Source: Warburgia ugandensis (Eukaryota; Streptophyta; Magnoliopsida; Canellales; Canellaceae). From it: a stretch of DNA of 64,000 nucleotides. Both the position numbers and the translations under genes were made by a program. Every line of letters begins with the position of its first letter. The stretch's first letter is position 1. Location: positions 30,577,437 to 30,641,436 of the forward strand of contig CP141138.1 in the NCBI GenBank assembly GCA_035236585.1, read 5' to 3'. Shown piece after piece: positions 35,793 to 48,193 of the stretch. The notes beneath the pieces are model-generated. The model ran no database searches and had not been told where the DNA came from. It saw nothing but the letters and a program-made list of their open reading frames with translations.

Positions 35793-37326
35793 AGGAGAGT
35801 CCCCTATATTTAGACTTTTGGAGGGGAAGCCCTAAGGAATGAAGGGTGGAGATCACATGGGTTAAATAATGGATGTATGGTGGATATTTAAGAAAGTAAA
35901 ATAGGTTAGGAAGGGGGGGAGGCATAGAATTCACGGGGATATGGATGTTGGTGAGAAGGAAAGGAATAAGGTGGAAAGGAAAGGAAATATGGGAAAATGG
36001 GAAGGAGGATAGTTAGGGGGGAAAGAGGATAGGAATGAGGGGAGAAAATCTATGAGAATAAGTGAAAATGGAAATAAAAAGAGGTAGGAGGCATGTAATG
36101 CCTTTTTAGTTGTGTTGGATTGTAGAAATCCGTGATGAATGCAAGCCATTGGATTGAAATGAGTGGTGGAGATCTTTCCTACTTAGGGTTTTTATTTGAC
36201 TTTTCAGCAAGAACAAGGTGGCTAGGGTTTCATATTTCTTTGCTCTTTCTCTCTTACATTGGACTATTTTTAAGCCCTAAGGTTGATGGTTGAGATTTCC
36301 TTGAAGTCTCCTATCCAAAAAGGTATTATTTTATGGCTCATTCCTTCTCATCCATCAAATCAATATGCCTTAAGATAGATGGTTAGTATTTTGTACAGAT
36401 TTTTTTTATCCAAACTGATTTCCCTCCATTATTTTCTCCTCATCCCAACCTTTTTATCTCTAACCAATGATAATTAAGTGAAAAACATGTTTTCATCTAA
36501 GGAGAACACATTTTGGTCTACTTGAAAAATGGTGATAGTGCACCAAAATTTTCTCCATCAATCATGGTTCAGTCTTCTCTTTACTGCATGACAACTTTCT
36601 ATTGGTCAATCCTAACTTAACTAGATTCTCATTAGTTGCTTTAGGAAGGTCTTGGATGTGGAATGATCTTAGCTGCTCTTTATTGAATTTCTTGGATGAA
36701 AACTTACCATAGATTTCTCTTTTTTTGTCTCTCTCCTACCTCCTTATTTTTCTCCACCATTCATATTCATCTCTTCATGTATTCTACATCAATTTAAGTG
36801 GGATGCACCTTGTTCACATGAAAAATTCATGATACACATGTAGGCGGTCCCCATTCTTAAGTTTAGAGAGAGAAAGTTAAGGTTTTTGTCTCTAGCTAAC
36901 CCTAGTTTAAGTGGGGGTCTTGATCTTTTATTTTTGAGAAGCTTTCATTGTATATGAATTGAACTTCTCTCATAAGTTTCTTAAGGGGGTGAAATGTATG
37001 TAAGTGTGTATATATTTGAAATTTGCCACCTTTTCCCCCTCATTTGAGTAGGAGTTTTTCATGGGCTTTCTAACTACTTTGACTTTTACAATGACATCCA
37101 ATGATTATTCTGAACCTCCAGGACTTCATTTTTGGCAACCCATGATGCAGCTTGGAATGTGAAATTGCTCTTTTGGTGATAAAATTGGCAATTTTTTGTA
37201 TCTTTTCATTTGTACCCTGAACCTAGAAAATAGTAGAATTAATCCCAATTAGTGACAATTAAGTACTTTGAAGGGCTAAAGCCTTTTAAATATATAGGTA
37301 CACATGTAATATTTCTATGTATTTCA
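34008..37326 (-). mobile_element. Family-2 5' LTR of element B, about 3.3 kb
   Basis: On the minus strand it starts TGAAATACATAGAAATATTACA at 37326 (quoted here in two parts: TGAAATACATAG, AAATATTACA) and ends ...ACATCA at 34008. It aligns with A's LTRs. Examples are 'actaattgggattaattctac' (near 37240), shared with 46609, and the 'aatggggaccgcctacat' word (near 36850), shared with 39473. The conserved LTR-end signature is at about 34020-34090. The matching 3' LTR of B is not in the window. The CT microsatellite lies inside it. Confidence 0.8.
35703..35791 (+). repeat. (CT)n microsatellite, about 89 bp
   Basis: Uninterrupted CT dinucleotides inside the family-2 LTR of B. Element A's LTRs have only a general pyrimidine-rich tract here, so the expansion is particular to this copy. 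Confidence 0.98.
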
Positions 37327-38946
37327 ATAGTGTTTTGTGTTGTCATGCTTCCCTAAGTGTTGGGTGGATGACTTATCCAATTGAGCAATTGTAGATGAGG
37401 TGTTCCATCCACTTCTTGTTTGAAAGAGCCTCATAAATACACCCTAGGTCGAGGAAACCATTCATCACCTTGATTTGATCCTGCTTAACAATTTTTCCGG
37501 AATTTACATTGGGGTTTATCCTTGAAGATCAAGCATCCAAGTAAGTAATTCTACCTCTACCTTTGGGGTCTTATAACTAGTGACACCTAGTCATGCCAGT
37601 AGTTTATGTCTCCAAGCTGCCTTATTAGGGTTTTACAAATATAAAGTGGAGCATAGTTTCATTAGCATGTTAGAAATGCTCTAAGTCTTTCTAATAATGC
37701 TCTTCATGTAGTGAAGTGCTCTTTAGCTTTTACCAAGTTCTAGTGGGAAACTCATGACCTAATCTTTTTCCTCACCCTCTTCTTATTTTTCTATTTCTTT
37801 CTTTATTCTCTTTTTCCTTTTTTTTCAGGAGAGTAAAGGAAGTGGTTAGGTGTACCACTAAAATTTCCAACTATAAATGAAAAGAAAAAGTGTCCTAGCT
37901 ATATAATTATGTTTCCTGAGGGCCTAGTTCAATTATAGTATCTTTTGATATGATTATCATAGACCACAACTGTGAGTTCTTTCCTAGATCATGTATCTCC
38001 TCTTTAATGTTTAAGAATTTTTTTATCTGATAAGCATTAGCAAAGATTTGATTCCTCAATAGGATGCCCTTCATTATTTGGGCTTATATGTTTAGGATCA
38101 GTGCCCACTTACCTCCTTCATTGATTATAACTGTGATTGGGCCTCTACTCTACTTGTAATGATCTTAAATACTCTAAGGTGCTATAGAGATATATTTGTC
38201 ATTGAAATTAATTGGAAAACAAGTACAAGTCAAATTCAGAGTAAAATTTTTTTAAAAGGAAACTAGAGGTTCAAAATTACTAAAAACACAATCACTCAAT
38301 GTACAAGAGAAATTTCTATCATTTTGTCCATTGACCTGACCTAGTGAACATCCCTAGGACCAACTAGATCAAAATGATGAGTATTTAAGACCAAAAAAAA
38401 AAAAAAAACCATAAAACCATTTAAATCACCATTAATGAATTAAAGAGAAAGTTACATGTGAAATATCGATTACATAAAATTCAAAATACAGTACATTTAT
38501 TTCATATTAAATAATGTTAAAAATATTAGGTTGTAAATATAAATATAAATTCTTAGTTTATAACTTAATACATTCCTCAACAAATGAAAGGCATCAAATA
38601 AAAATAGAAAATCCATTTCAGCATTGTGATTTCTACTTCCCTTAGTAAAATCCATTCCTGTCAGGTTCTTCCTTACTAATTTTTTTCCCTAATCCATAGT
38701 TGTTGTAAGGGTGGCTAAGTTTTGTAGTGATTCATGAAGATTTTGGGTGATATTTTATGAATTGCAATAGTTATCTACAAGTTTCAAGGTTTTCTCTATT
38801 AGATTGATTGAGAAATAATATGTCTAGGGGTTATTGAAATCACTAGAGGAAGAATCTGATTCTAATTACCAATCTATAACTAGAAAAGAAAATTTATACA
38901 TCTATGTTCTCAACTCTCTCTCTCTCTCTCTCTTAATTTTTCTCAT
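37327..38946. other. Unassigned stretch between elements B and A
   Basis: No reading frame, RNA gene or transposon domain that I can support. It contains an A-run (38393-38408) and a short CT repeat just left of A (38916-38933). The AT-rich composition matches the surrounding non-coding DNA. Confidence 0.5.
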
Positions 38947-41900
38947 TGACATGTAGCCAAAAAAAAAAAAAAATGTGCTCAGATATATATATATGCCTCT
39001 ATATTTAGAAGGTTTTAGCCTAGATCTTTCCACACATAGCACTAATTAGGGTTAGTTCTACATTTTGTAGTTCTAGGGAACAAATGAGAAAAAGTGCACA
39101 AATTTGACAACTTTGACCCTGAAAGAACAAGTATAGAGATCGAGCAAAGTTATGGGCCCTCCTACCAAATTTATGAAGTCTGAGAGTTTAAAATGCAAAG
39201 AGGGTGTCATTATCATTTTCAGCATAGTCAGAAATCCTAGAAGCATCATTGAACCTTATCTGCACAAAAGAAGCTGTAAGTATCAAAACATAAGGTGGAG
39301 GAACTTCTATGCGTTCATGTAAGCATTCCACTACCTTTGGGGAGCTTCCAAGTGAGGGAGATTCTAAGTGAAGATTAAGAACCACACGTCAAAGGAAGCA
39401 CGCATGTGAAGCACACTGAAGTTGGGCTTGCAAGACACTTAAATCTTCCATTTTCTCTCTCTGCACATCATAATGGGGACCACCTACATATATTACATGA
39501 TTTTTCCATAAAAAGATGGTGCATCTCACTTAGTTCCACCTAAAATATATGTATGGAATAGTAAGATTGGTAGAGAAAAATAAGGAGGTGAGGAGAGAGT
39601 AAAAAATGAGAAATCTATGTTAGTTTTCATCAGAGAATTTCAAGAAAGAGTGGATGGGATTAATTAAGATCCAAGACCATCCTAAAGCAACCAATGATAA
39701 GCTATTTTAATTAGGATTGACCAATGAAAAGAAGCTATACATGAGAGAGAAGATTAAGCCATGATTGGTGGAGAAAATTTCAATGGGCTGCCCAGCATTT
39801 TTTAAGGAGGAGAAAACATGTTAGTTTTCCTTAGCAAAAAAACATATTTTCTCTCTTAAAGGTGATTGGCTAGAGATAAAAATTGTGAGATGAGAAGTAA
39901 GAAAAATAGTGTGGATAAGAAAATCTTTATGGACATCTAATCATTCACCTTAGAGCATACCAATTTGAAGGATGAGAAGGAATGAGCCATACAACAATGC
40001 CTTACTTCAAGGAAATATAAACCATATATGCTAGCAAATATAGCATCATCCAAGGGAATGAAGGAGAAAAATAAGGAAATCCCTAGCCACCACTACATCT
40101 CATCTTACAATACAATCCAATCATAGCACTTAATCTAACCGTTGAATTAATATGGAATCAACATATTCTTCAAGTGTTCCTTGATTTTTCCAAGGAGATC
40201 TAGGGTGAAAACAAAATGAGATAAGGGATAAGGAAAGATTATGATGGAGAGGATTTTTCATTAGGAAACTATCACCCTCTTTCCTTCGTCATATTAAACA
40301 CAAAAAGGCCAAAAAGAGTTCAATGAGTCATCTCCACTTCTTCCTGCTTGTGCTTCACGTTGAAGAGAAGAAGAATGAGAGGAGCAATAATAGGAGTTCT
40401 CAATCCTAGACGACTACATCAAGTGATCAAACACCTGTAGAGAAAATCCTAAAGGGAGGAATGTCTAAGGAGAAGAGAAAAGGTAAGAAAGGCTTGCTTC
40501 ATTCTTCCATCAAGTTCCATTCTCTTCATCTTTTTGTTTCATTTTTTCTTACACTTCATCTCACCCTAAAAATCACATACCTAGTCTTCCGTCCCATCCT
40601 CTATCAAAATATCCACTTAAAATTCATTCCATAACTCTTTAATTCATTCATCCTTTTCATACTCTATGTTTAATCTCTTTTACCCATTTTTTTACCTTTA
40701 TATGCCATTTTATTTTTTTCTACTTATAATTTCATTCTAAAATTCATATATTACTCTCTCCACAAAATTTCATATATATAAAAAAAAAAAAAAAAAATCA
40801 TCTCTAAACCCTTTTCCAATCACCCCTTTTTACTCCAAATTTCAATTTTCTTATCATGCCTTAATCTTTTTCCATTTTGCTTCACTTTTATAATTTTTTT
40901 ATTCATCTTCTGGATATGAAATTCAAGCCCAAAACTTTCATCTATCCTCTATCATTCCACCCATTTATCTCTCCAAGATTTTTTTATTTACAAGCCTATC
41001 CAAATCTTTTTCTTTCTCTTGGTATTACACACATAAAGCAGATTTTTGGGTATGAACACTTCTTCCGAGAGTTGTTGCATGAGTGTTTGGTGATCCATGG
41101 ATATGTTTAGTGATAGAGCATAAGTTATATCACAAGTAGACAATGGGAAAGAAAGGTGGTAGTGTGTGGGTTAATGGGACTCACTAGAAGATCTCTCAAG
41201 TGAAATGGAGGAGTTTTTTAGGTGAATGTGTTCTAACTCATAGGATTAGTTTTTATTTACTTTTCTTATTCCTTTGCTTGTAATCAATTGATGTATTTTC
41301 CATTTCAATAGAATAAAATTTCTTTTCTCTCTTCTTTAAGTGTTATTTCCTTTATGTTATGGTCACTTACTTTTATAATTGTTAGATTTAGTTCATTTCT
41401 TTGTGCTTATGTTTAGTTAGTTCACCTAGGGAATTAAGATGAGAAATATCTTAGACTAACATATTTTTTTAGATTAGGTTATTCTAGGTTAAATTATAGT
41501 GCATAATATTAATATTACATTCATAGCACTCTAAGTTTACATGCTTAGTGATTGCTTGAAAAATAGGGATACTAAGTATAGTAAGAAAGAGGGTGAATAT
41601 ATGAGAGTCTTTGATAGTTAGTGCCCTAAAAAGATCAATTATACTTTAAATAAGTATGGTGTCATGCCAAGAAACTAGTATTAAGAAAATATTTAAAGAA
41701 AGCTAGAAAGGAATTATTTTCTGTGTTTTTAGAGTTATCATTACTTTATTAACATGTGTAGAAAATCAAGATAGTTCAGTCCCAAGAGTACTAATTCCTA
41801 ATGTATTGGATTTTTAATTCCCAAGTTTAGATTTGATTTCAAGTCATTTTATGTATTTTTGTGATTTTTATTGTATTTAGATAATTAGTTTAGTTTTTTT

Positions 41901-42042
41901 TTAAAATGGCTATCTTAAAGTAGCTAAATAGATTTGCAATTAAATTTTATTTATTAATAAAGTCCCTCTGGATCAACCCATACTTGCACATTCTATGTTA
42001 CAATAGAGTTGTGCACTTGTGGGTAGTTTTTAAAATATATAA
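38947..42042 (+). mobile_element. Family-2 5' LTR of element A, about 3.1 kb
   Basis: Starts TGACATGTAGCC at about 38947. It aligns with A's 3' LTR: 38990-39400 against 46560-46960, and 40300-40620 against 47830-48180. The right end is set by the primer-binding site. The LTR-end signature reads 'ggatcaacccatacttgcac ... gttgtgcacttgtgggtag' (41972-42027). Purine-rich, then pyrimidine-rich tracts fill 39900-41000. Short open frames inside it (for example 40877-41110) have no support. Confidence 0.85.
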
Positions 42043-42048
42043 AGTTTT

Positions 42049-42066
42049 TGGCATCATTGTCAGGGA
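42049..42066 (+). other. tRNA-Asp-type primer-binding site (element A)
   Basis: tggcatcattgtcaggga matches the plant tRNA-Asp site tggcgccgttgccgggga at 13 of 18 positions. All five differences are C-to-T or G-to-A. Confidence 0.85.
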
Positions 42067-43439
42067 CTCATAATGGATTTAGTTAAAATCTAGGTTAATT
42101 GCTTTACTAGTAGTTGTAGATTTTAGTATTATCATTTTATTGTATTTTGAATTTTATTTCCATTATTCCTATGAATTTTTTGGTTCTCACTTTTATATTT
42201 ATTTTTACAAGAATTTAGAGCTAGAATTGAAATAAATTAGGATAGTTTATATTTTTTCTTTTTTATTTTTCAGTCAATTATAGTGACGACATGCTACAAT
42301 TTTTAATTTAATAGCAATTCATTTAAAATTAAAGGGGTTGTAATAACATAGGTCAAGAGTGAATTCTCCTAACTCGAAAGACAAGGTGGCATGTACATTG
42401 ACCCACCCTTGTATAAGAAGACTTTATCTAGGACCTCTCTATAAGCTTTTCTAATTTCTTTCCATTTCCTAGCATTAGAGTTGTATATTAGTTAGTTGCA
42501 TTAAATGTTTGGTAGTCTGATTCACAAAGTGTGCATCCATGATATTACTTATTGCATTACACATAGGATCTCACATTAGTCAACAATTATTTAACAAGGA
42601 TAGGCTAAGCTCGGCTACAACCCAAGGAGATAGGCTGTCAAAGTTTTATAGTATTTAGTTTGTTGAAGCCTTGACCCTTTGTTAAGTAGTTTATAGGTAG
42701 TTGCATTAGTTTATTACTTTTTCTTATATAATTAGGAAATTTTTAATTGCTTTAAGGTGTATATATGTCAATTGAACTGCATAGTAGGCTAATCATCATT
42801 GTATGTGCAATTCTAAACTCAAAAATTAATTTAAAACCAATCTAGAAGAGACCTTAGCAACTTACGATCTCGCAAGACCCTCTTGGAAGGAGATGACCTA
42901 TTGCCACTCCAATGGCCTCTACTTAATCAACTATGTTGGTATTTAAATGACTAGCTCTGCCAACAAATTAGATGACTTAGATCATCTGTAGCTAATTGAG
43001 GAGGTTGTGAAGTGGTTGACCAAGGTAGGATCTGACAAGTAAGTAGTAGGGGCAAGTGTGAAAGAGGGGACGAGCTACATAGGTTAGTAATAACCCAAAA
43101 GTCACCCACCAAAGAAAATAAAGAAAAATCAAACTTTTCAGTTTTTTTTTTTAGGGTTAGAATTAATTATGTACCCTTGAATGTGCATCATACAAGGTGC
43201 ATTATATATCCTAGGCTCCCACTAGTTTAATTTAAAAAAAAGAAAAGGAAAGTACTCTTTTGTTGTATACAACAATTTGTTTTCATTGTATATAAAGTAG
43301 AGTCTAATACGACACCATTTTTTGGTGTAGGCTCGATCGTCGATCTGAGAATCCAGATTTCACACTCTTAAACTCTTAAGATTAGATGGACCGCAAGATG
43401 AGAAGCAAGGGATAAGAACCACTTTTATGCAATTTCACT

Positions 43440-43960
43440 CCCTCGCACTTATGCTATGAAATATGTATGATTCAGAGGCAAGTGATACTCCTTATATGTC
43501 CATTGCATTAGATAGGCTGACCAATAGGATGGATAGTGAATTGAATAGTTTAAAAGCTTTTAGGCAAGCCAACAAGTCATCTAGATAGCCTCAATACAAG
43601 AATTTTTATACCTATTCTAGCCCAACATATCCCACTACTTCATGGCCATCAAGCTCCACATATACTACATATTATTCGAAGCAATTGAATGCACACACTG
43701 CATTCACATCTCCTAGCAATTATTCCTATGCTGAGATCAACTACCCTGAATGGGCTAGACATCCCAATCACACATGGACTCAGGATTATTAACCCTGCTC
43801 AACCCTTTCAAAGTACCCCAATGCCACAGTAGTATGAGCCATACCGGTCATTTCCTCCATAATAAAGGGAACAATCATTAGAAAAGACCCTTAAGTTATA
43901 CATAGAAGCAACTCAATTATCTATTTTGTAGATGAAATCCCAAAAGTGTCAAAAAAATGT
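43440..43960 (+). pseudogene. Gag-like remnant in element A
   Basis: Reads SDTPYMSIALDRLTNRMDSE, then a Tyr/Thr/Ser/Pro-rich tract, then NYPEWARHPNHTW (43741-43780). That last block corresponds to NPGLARHPNFSW in gag of element G, tying A to the Athila gag lineage. A stop follows shortly after. The CCHC knuckle and capsid core are not visible. Confidence 0.6.
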
Positions 43961-43985
43961 TGAATTTATATAAGGGTTGAGGTAA

Positions 43986-44720
43986 TTGAACAAATTGAGG
44001 ATAATCAAAAACCCTTCAATACTAATACCTAGATGGAAATATCATTGGATGATCCTTATAAGATACAAAATTTCATACCATCACTGCAATCCCCCAACAC
44101 GGGTCCACTTGAGGCATGTCTTACTCATTTTTTATATGGATATAGATACCTCCATTGATGAAAATTTAATTTATGAGATATTGCACCATCAATGAACACT
44201 TTCCAACGGAATACACAAGTAGGACCCCCTACATTTGTGGAGATTAATTTAAAACCATGCAGTGTAGAAGATGTATCTAATTTAGAACTCCAGTCTTTAT
44301 TTGACCAATCACAACATAGCAACGTTGGTTTAGCTGAAACCTTACTTATGACTACTTAATAGGAACAAGAGTCAATTGATGGTCTAGCCTACCATCAATC
44401 AATTCTATGGTGCATATTAGAAGATACAAAGGGGTTAAACCTCACTGGTTCCCCACCTCCAGAAGAACAAGAATAGCCCTTTGTGGAAATGTAGAGCCAT
44501 CTTAACCCCCAACTAGAGGAAAATGTAAGGGAGGAGGAGGAATATTGAGCCTTATCTTTTCTCAGTTTGCAAACAATTGAGACCATTCATCGCAATCTGT
44601 CCCATGAAACTTTATTTAATAGTGGTCTTTTATGTTTTGATATTATTGCCACCATACATTTCTAGGTGGAAAATGATATTGACTATCGTGAAATTCTTAA
44701 ATGGAATGAGAACCTCCTCC
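43986..44720 (+). pseudogene. 3' ORF remnant of element A (Athila pre-RT-linker-like)
   Basis: Contains GPLEACLTHF (44105) and IDTSIDENLIYEILHHQ, parallel to DPLEACLMHF ... LDKSIKEVNNLLEV just before RT in element H. It continues with FVEINLKPCSVEDVSNLELQ (44235) and ends in IDYREILKWNENL (44672), the single-copy relative of the frame repeated in the tandem array. RT is absent: A seems to have lost everything between the linker and the 3' end. Several stops are present. Confidence 0.55.
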
Positions 44721-46517
44721 ATTTAATTGTTAGAGTTAGGGTAAGGATAGATTAGATTAGTTAATTAGTTAGTTAGGTTTAGGACTAGGACTAGGGTAGT
44801 GTAGATTAGTTAGTTAGTTTAGTTTTAAGATCGTATTAAACATTGAGGACAATGCTTAATTTAAGTCTTCATGTAGGGTATATTCAAAATTTGATGCATC
44901 CATAGTTTTTCTTAGTTATTTTTTAGCTCTTTCTTTTAAATTTAGTATATATATAAAATAAAATAAAAATGAAAACGTTAAGGAAAGTTCCTTTGTGAGG
45001 ATGAGAACACGGATTTTTTGAATATTTAGTTATCTTGTGAACTTTAACTTATTAATGGATTTGTATACAATTAGTTCACTATTTTATCCTTTTTCTAAAT
45101 TATTCCATGAAAAATTAAACTTGAAACAATTATTGGACAAAATATACATATATAATTAAAGTTGAAGCGTAAATATAACTTAGGGATCCTGAAGAAGATA
45201 AGTGGAGATTATTAACCCATGTGAGCTTTACAGCATTCTTCCCTTTCTAATGGTTTATATAAATTCAAAATTTTCTACAACAGACATAGTTTTCCAGTTG
45301 GTCTCGTTATTCTTGCCTGGTAACTATTAAGAAAACATTTAACAAATTATACCATATATCTCTTAAGTTTATGGTTATTTTTAATTCATATGAAACTTAA
45401 GAAATAATAGAGGCCATCCTTCAGTAAACCCAAAACCTTTAGCCTTCCCTAAGTTATTTTTCATTAGTTAGACCCTTGAGCTTTTAAAATAAGCTCTTTC
45501 TTTGCAAACCTAAACACTGTTACCTATATTGAACATCTATAACATATCCATTACCTAGTTGTTTTAGAAATATGTAAAGATGTTGAAGATTATCTTGAGA
45601 AAGAGTATGGACAATACAATTCAAGAGATGAACAACAAAAAGGCTATAAAATAATAATAATAATAATAATAATTGTGAAAGGTCAAGTTAAAAAGACAAG
45701 AAAAATATAGCCAATAAAGAAAAATGTTCACTCATGTGAGGAAAAATGGAAAGAAGGTTGTGAATACACCAGTAGAAGACTTTTAATATCTTTAAAAACA
45801 ATCATTGTTTTCTCTTGTATCCATTTCTTTAATAACTCTTACGTAAGCCTTTGTTTCATCTCAGTGAAGGACCTCACTTATATTATGGCTTGGATATGGT
45901 TATGAATAAATAGGTAAATTGGCAGAGCTTAACATTCCTAATAGTTGATATCCTTTCATGGGACCATTATCATTCTTTCCAAGTTATCATTCTTTTGTAT
46001 AAAATATGTGAGACTTTTTGGACTTAATAAACATATATTCTACTCACATATTGAAGAGAGATTAATCCCCTTTCTAAGTGTTAAGTATATCCTATGAGAT
46101 TTGAAGTGAAAGCATACATTTGGATGGTAATTTAGGTTACATTTGACTTGGAAACTGATAATTATACATTAGCTCTGAAGTTAAGTGAAATAAGAGGATA
46201 TCTTTAGTATAGGGGTGGGATTTTATATAAAAAAAAAAAAATCATTTTTATTAGCAAGCTAAAGTTGGATATTAATGAAAGCTAAGCATAAGAAAATTCT
46301 CTCAACTAAATAAAGGACTTTGATAAGAGTTTTTCAAAATGTTTATGGATTTCATTCATGAAAACCTTTACTAGACTATAACTCATCCTCTAAGGGTAAC
46401 CTAGGGGTTTAAAGGTTATTTGCATATGTTAAATGCAAACACCAACACCGGCAAAAGTGGTTAGGATTTTAGATTTTTTATTTTATTTTTTGTAGTTTTG
46501 TAGAGGAATAACAAAAT

Positions 46518-46534
46518 CTAAGTTTGGGGGTATT
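46518..46534 (+). other. Polypurine tract and junction to 3' LTR (element A)
   Basis: ctaagtttggggg followed by tatt and the LTR start at 46535. This is the usual polypurine-tract context of Athila/Tat elements. Confidence 0.65.
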
Positions 46535-48193
46535 TGATATATACAAAAATATTACATATATACCTCTATATAAGCAGGTTTTAGCCCAAAATTTTTCATA
46601 AATAACACTAATTAGGATTAATTCTACATTTCACAGGTCCAAAGTACCAAAGAGAAAAATAAATGTACAATTTAACAACTTTGACCTTGAAAGAGTAAAT
46701 TTAGAGTCCAAGCAAAGTTACGGACCCACATACCAAATTTATAAAGTATGAGGGTTTAGAATACGAAGAGAGTGTCCTTACCATTTTCAACATACTCATA
46801 AACCTTAGAAGCGTCACTAAACCTTATCCACTTAAAAGAGGCTGTAACTATTAAAAAATGAGGTGGCAAAACTTCCATGCATGCATGCATGCATTCCACC
46901 ACCTTTAGAGAGATTCTAAGTGAAGGAGCTTCAAAGTGAAGCTTAACAATCACACACATCAAGGGAAGCATGCATGCAAAGGACACTCAAGCTGGGGCCC
47001 TCAGAAGACTTAAATCTTCTACTTTCTCTCCTTGCACTCCAGAATGGGGAACAACATGTATGAATTGGTATGATTAGTGGAGAGAAATAAGGAAGTGAGG
47101 AGAGAGACAAAAAAGGGGAAATCTATAGTCAAATTTTATTTGGGAATTCCAAGTAAGAGTGGTTGAGATTAATTCACATCTAAGATCATACTAAATCAAC
47201 CAATGAGAAGCCATTTGAGATAGGATTGATTGTGAAAAGAAGCCATACATGGGAGAGAAGACTAAGCCATGGTTAGTAGAAAATTTTTTGGTAGGCTGCC
47301 CACCATTTTCCAAGGAGGAGAAAACATGTTCTCCTTAGTAAAAAAATGTGTTTTCTCTTGAAGTTGATTATCAAGACCTAAAAATGTTGGCTAAGGAGAA
47401 AATAAAGGAAGGGAATCATTGTGGATAAGAAATCATCTACAGAATCCTAGCCATTCACCTTAGGGCATACTAATTCGACAGATGAGAAGGAATGAGCCAT
47501 AAAACAATGCCTTTTTGGACAAGAGACTTCATGAAATCTCAGCCATCCATCCTATGGTTGAAGCATAACTTAAAGAAAGGGAATGAAGGAGGAAAATCAT
47601 GAAAACCCTAACCACCACTCCATCTCATCTCACCATACATCCAATCATACCACTTGATCTAACCATTGAATTAATAATGAATCTCAATGTATTCTACAAG
47701 GGTTCCATGATTTTTCCAAGGGGAGCTAAGGTGAAAATAAAATGATATAAGTGAAAGAGGAGATAAGGGCTAAGGAAATATTAGGATAAAGGGGATTTTC
47801 CATTAGGAAACTACCACTGTCTTTCCTTCTTCACATTTAACACAAAAAGGCCAAAAAGAGTTCAATGCATCATTCTCCACTTGTCCCTACTTGTGCTTCA
47901 CGTAGAAGAGAGGAAGAAAGAGGCAAGAATCAAGAGGATTTATTAACCCTAGAGGACCACACAAAGTGATCAAATACCAATGGGGAACATATTAAAGGAA
48001 GGAGCATCCAATGAGAATAGAAGAAGTAAGAAAGGTTTGTTTCGTTCTTCCATCATGCTCCATTCTTTTCACATTTTTGTTTTATTTTTGTTACATTTCA
48101 TTTCATCCTCAAACTCATGTCCCTAGCCTTACATCCCATCCCCTATCAATCACCAAAAGATCCACTTAAAACTCATTTCCTAGCCCTTTCTAT
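46535..48193 (+). mobile_element. 3' LTR of element A, truncated
   Basis: Starts TGATATATACAAAAATATTA and follows the 5' LTR to about 48190, including the 'gccaaaaagagttcaatg' block (47850). About 1.5 kb of the LTR's 3' half is missing because LTR D begins at 48194. It contains a catg repeat at 46876-46893, absent from the 5' copy. Confidence 0.82.

Larger units (their letters stand above)
42043..46534 (+). mobile_element. Interior of non-autonomous element A
   Basis: About 4.5 kb between the primer-binding site and the polypurine tract, with no protease, RT, RNase H or integrase blocks. The first kilobase matches B. Gag-like and 3'-ORF-like remnants follow at 43440-44720, then non-coding sequence. 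This layout, large LTRs with a pol-free interior but good priming sites, is that of a non-autonomous (LARD-like) derivative of an Athila/Tat element. A tract at 44640-45100 is the counterpart of the tandem-array unit. An AAT repeat is at 45651-45673. Confidence 0.75.

Noticed and set aside
35653-35934. 93-codon frame with Arg-Glu repeats
   Set aside because: Translation of the CT microsatellite inside the LTR of element B.
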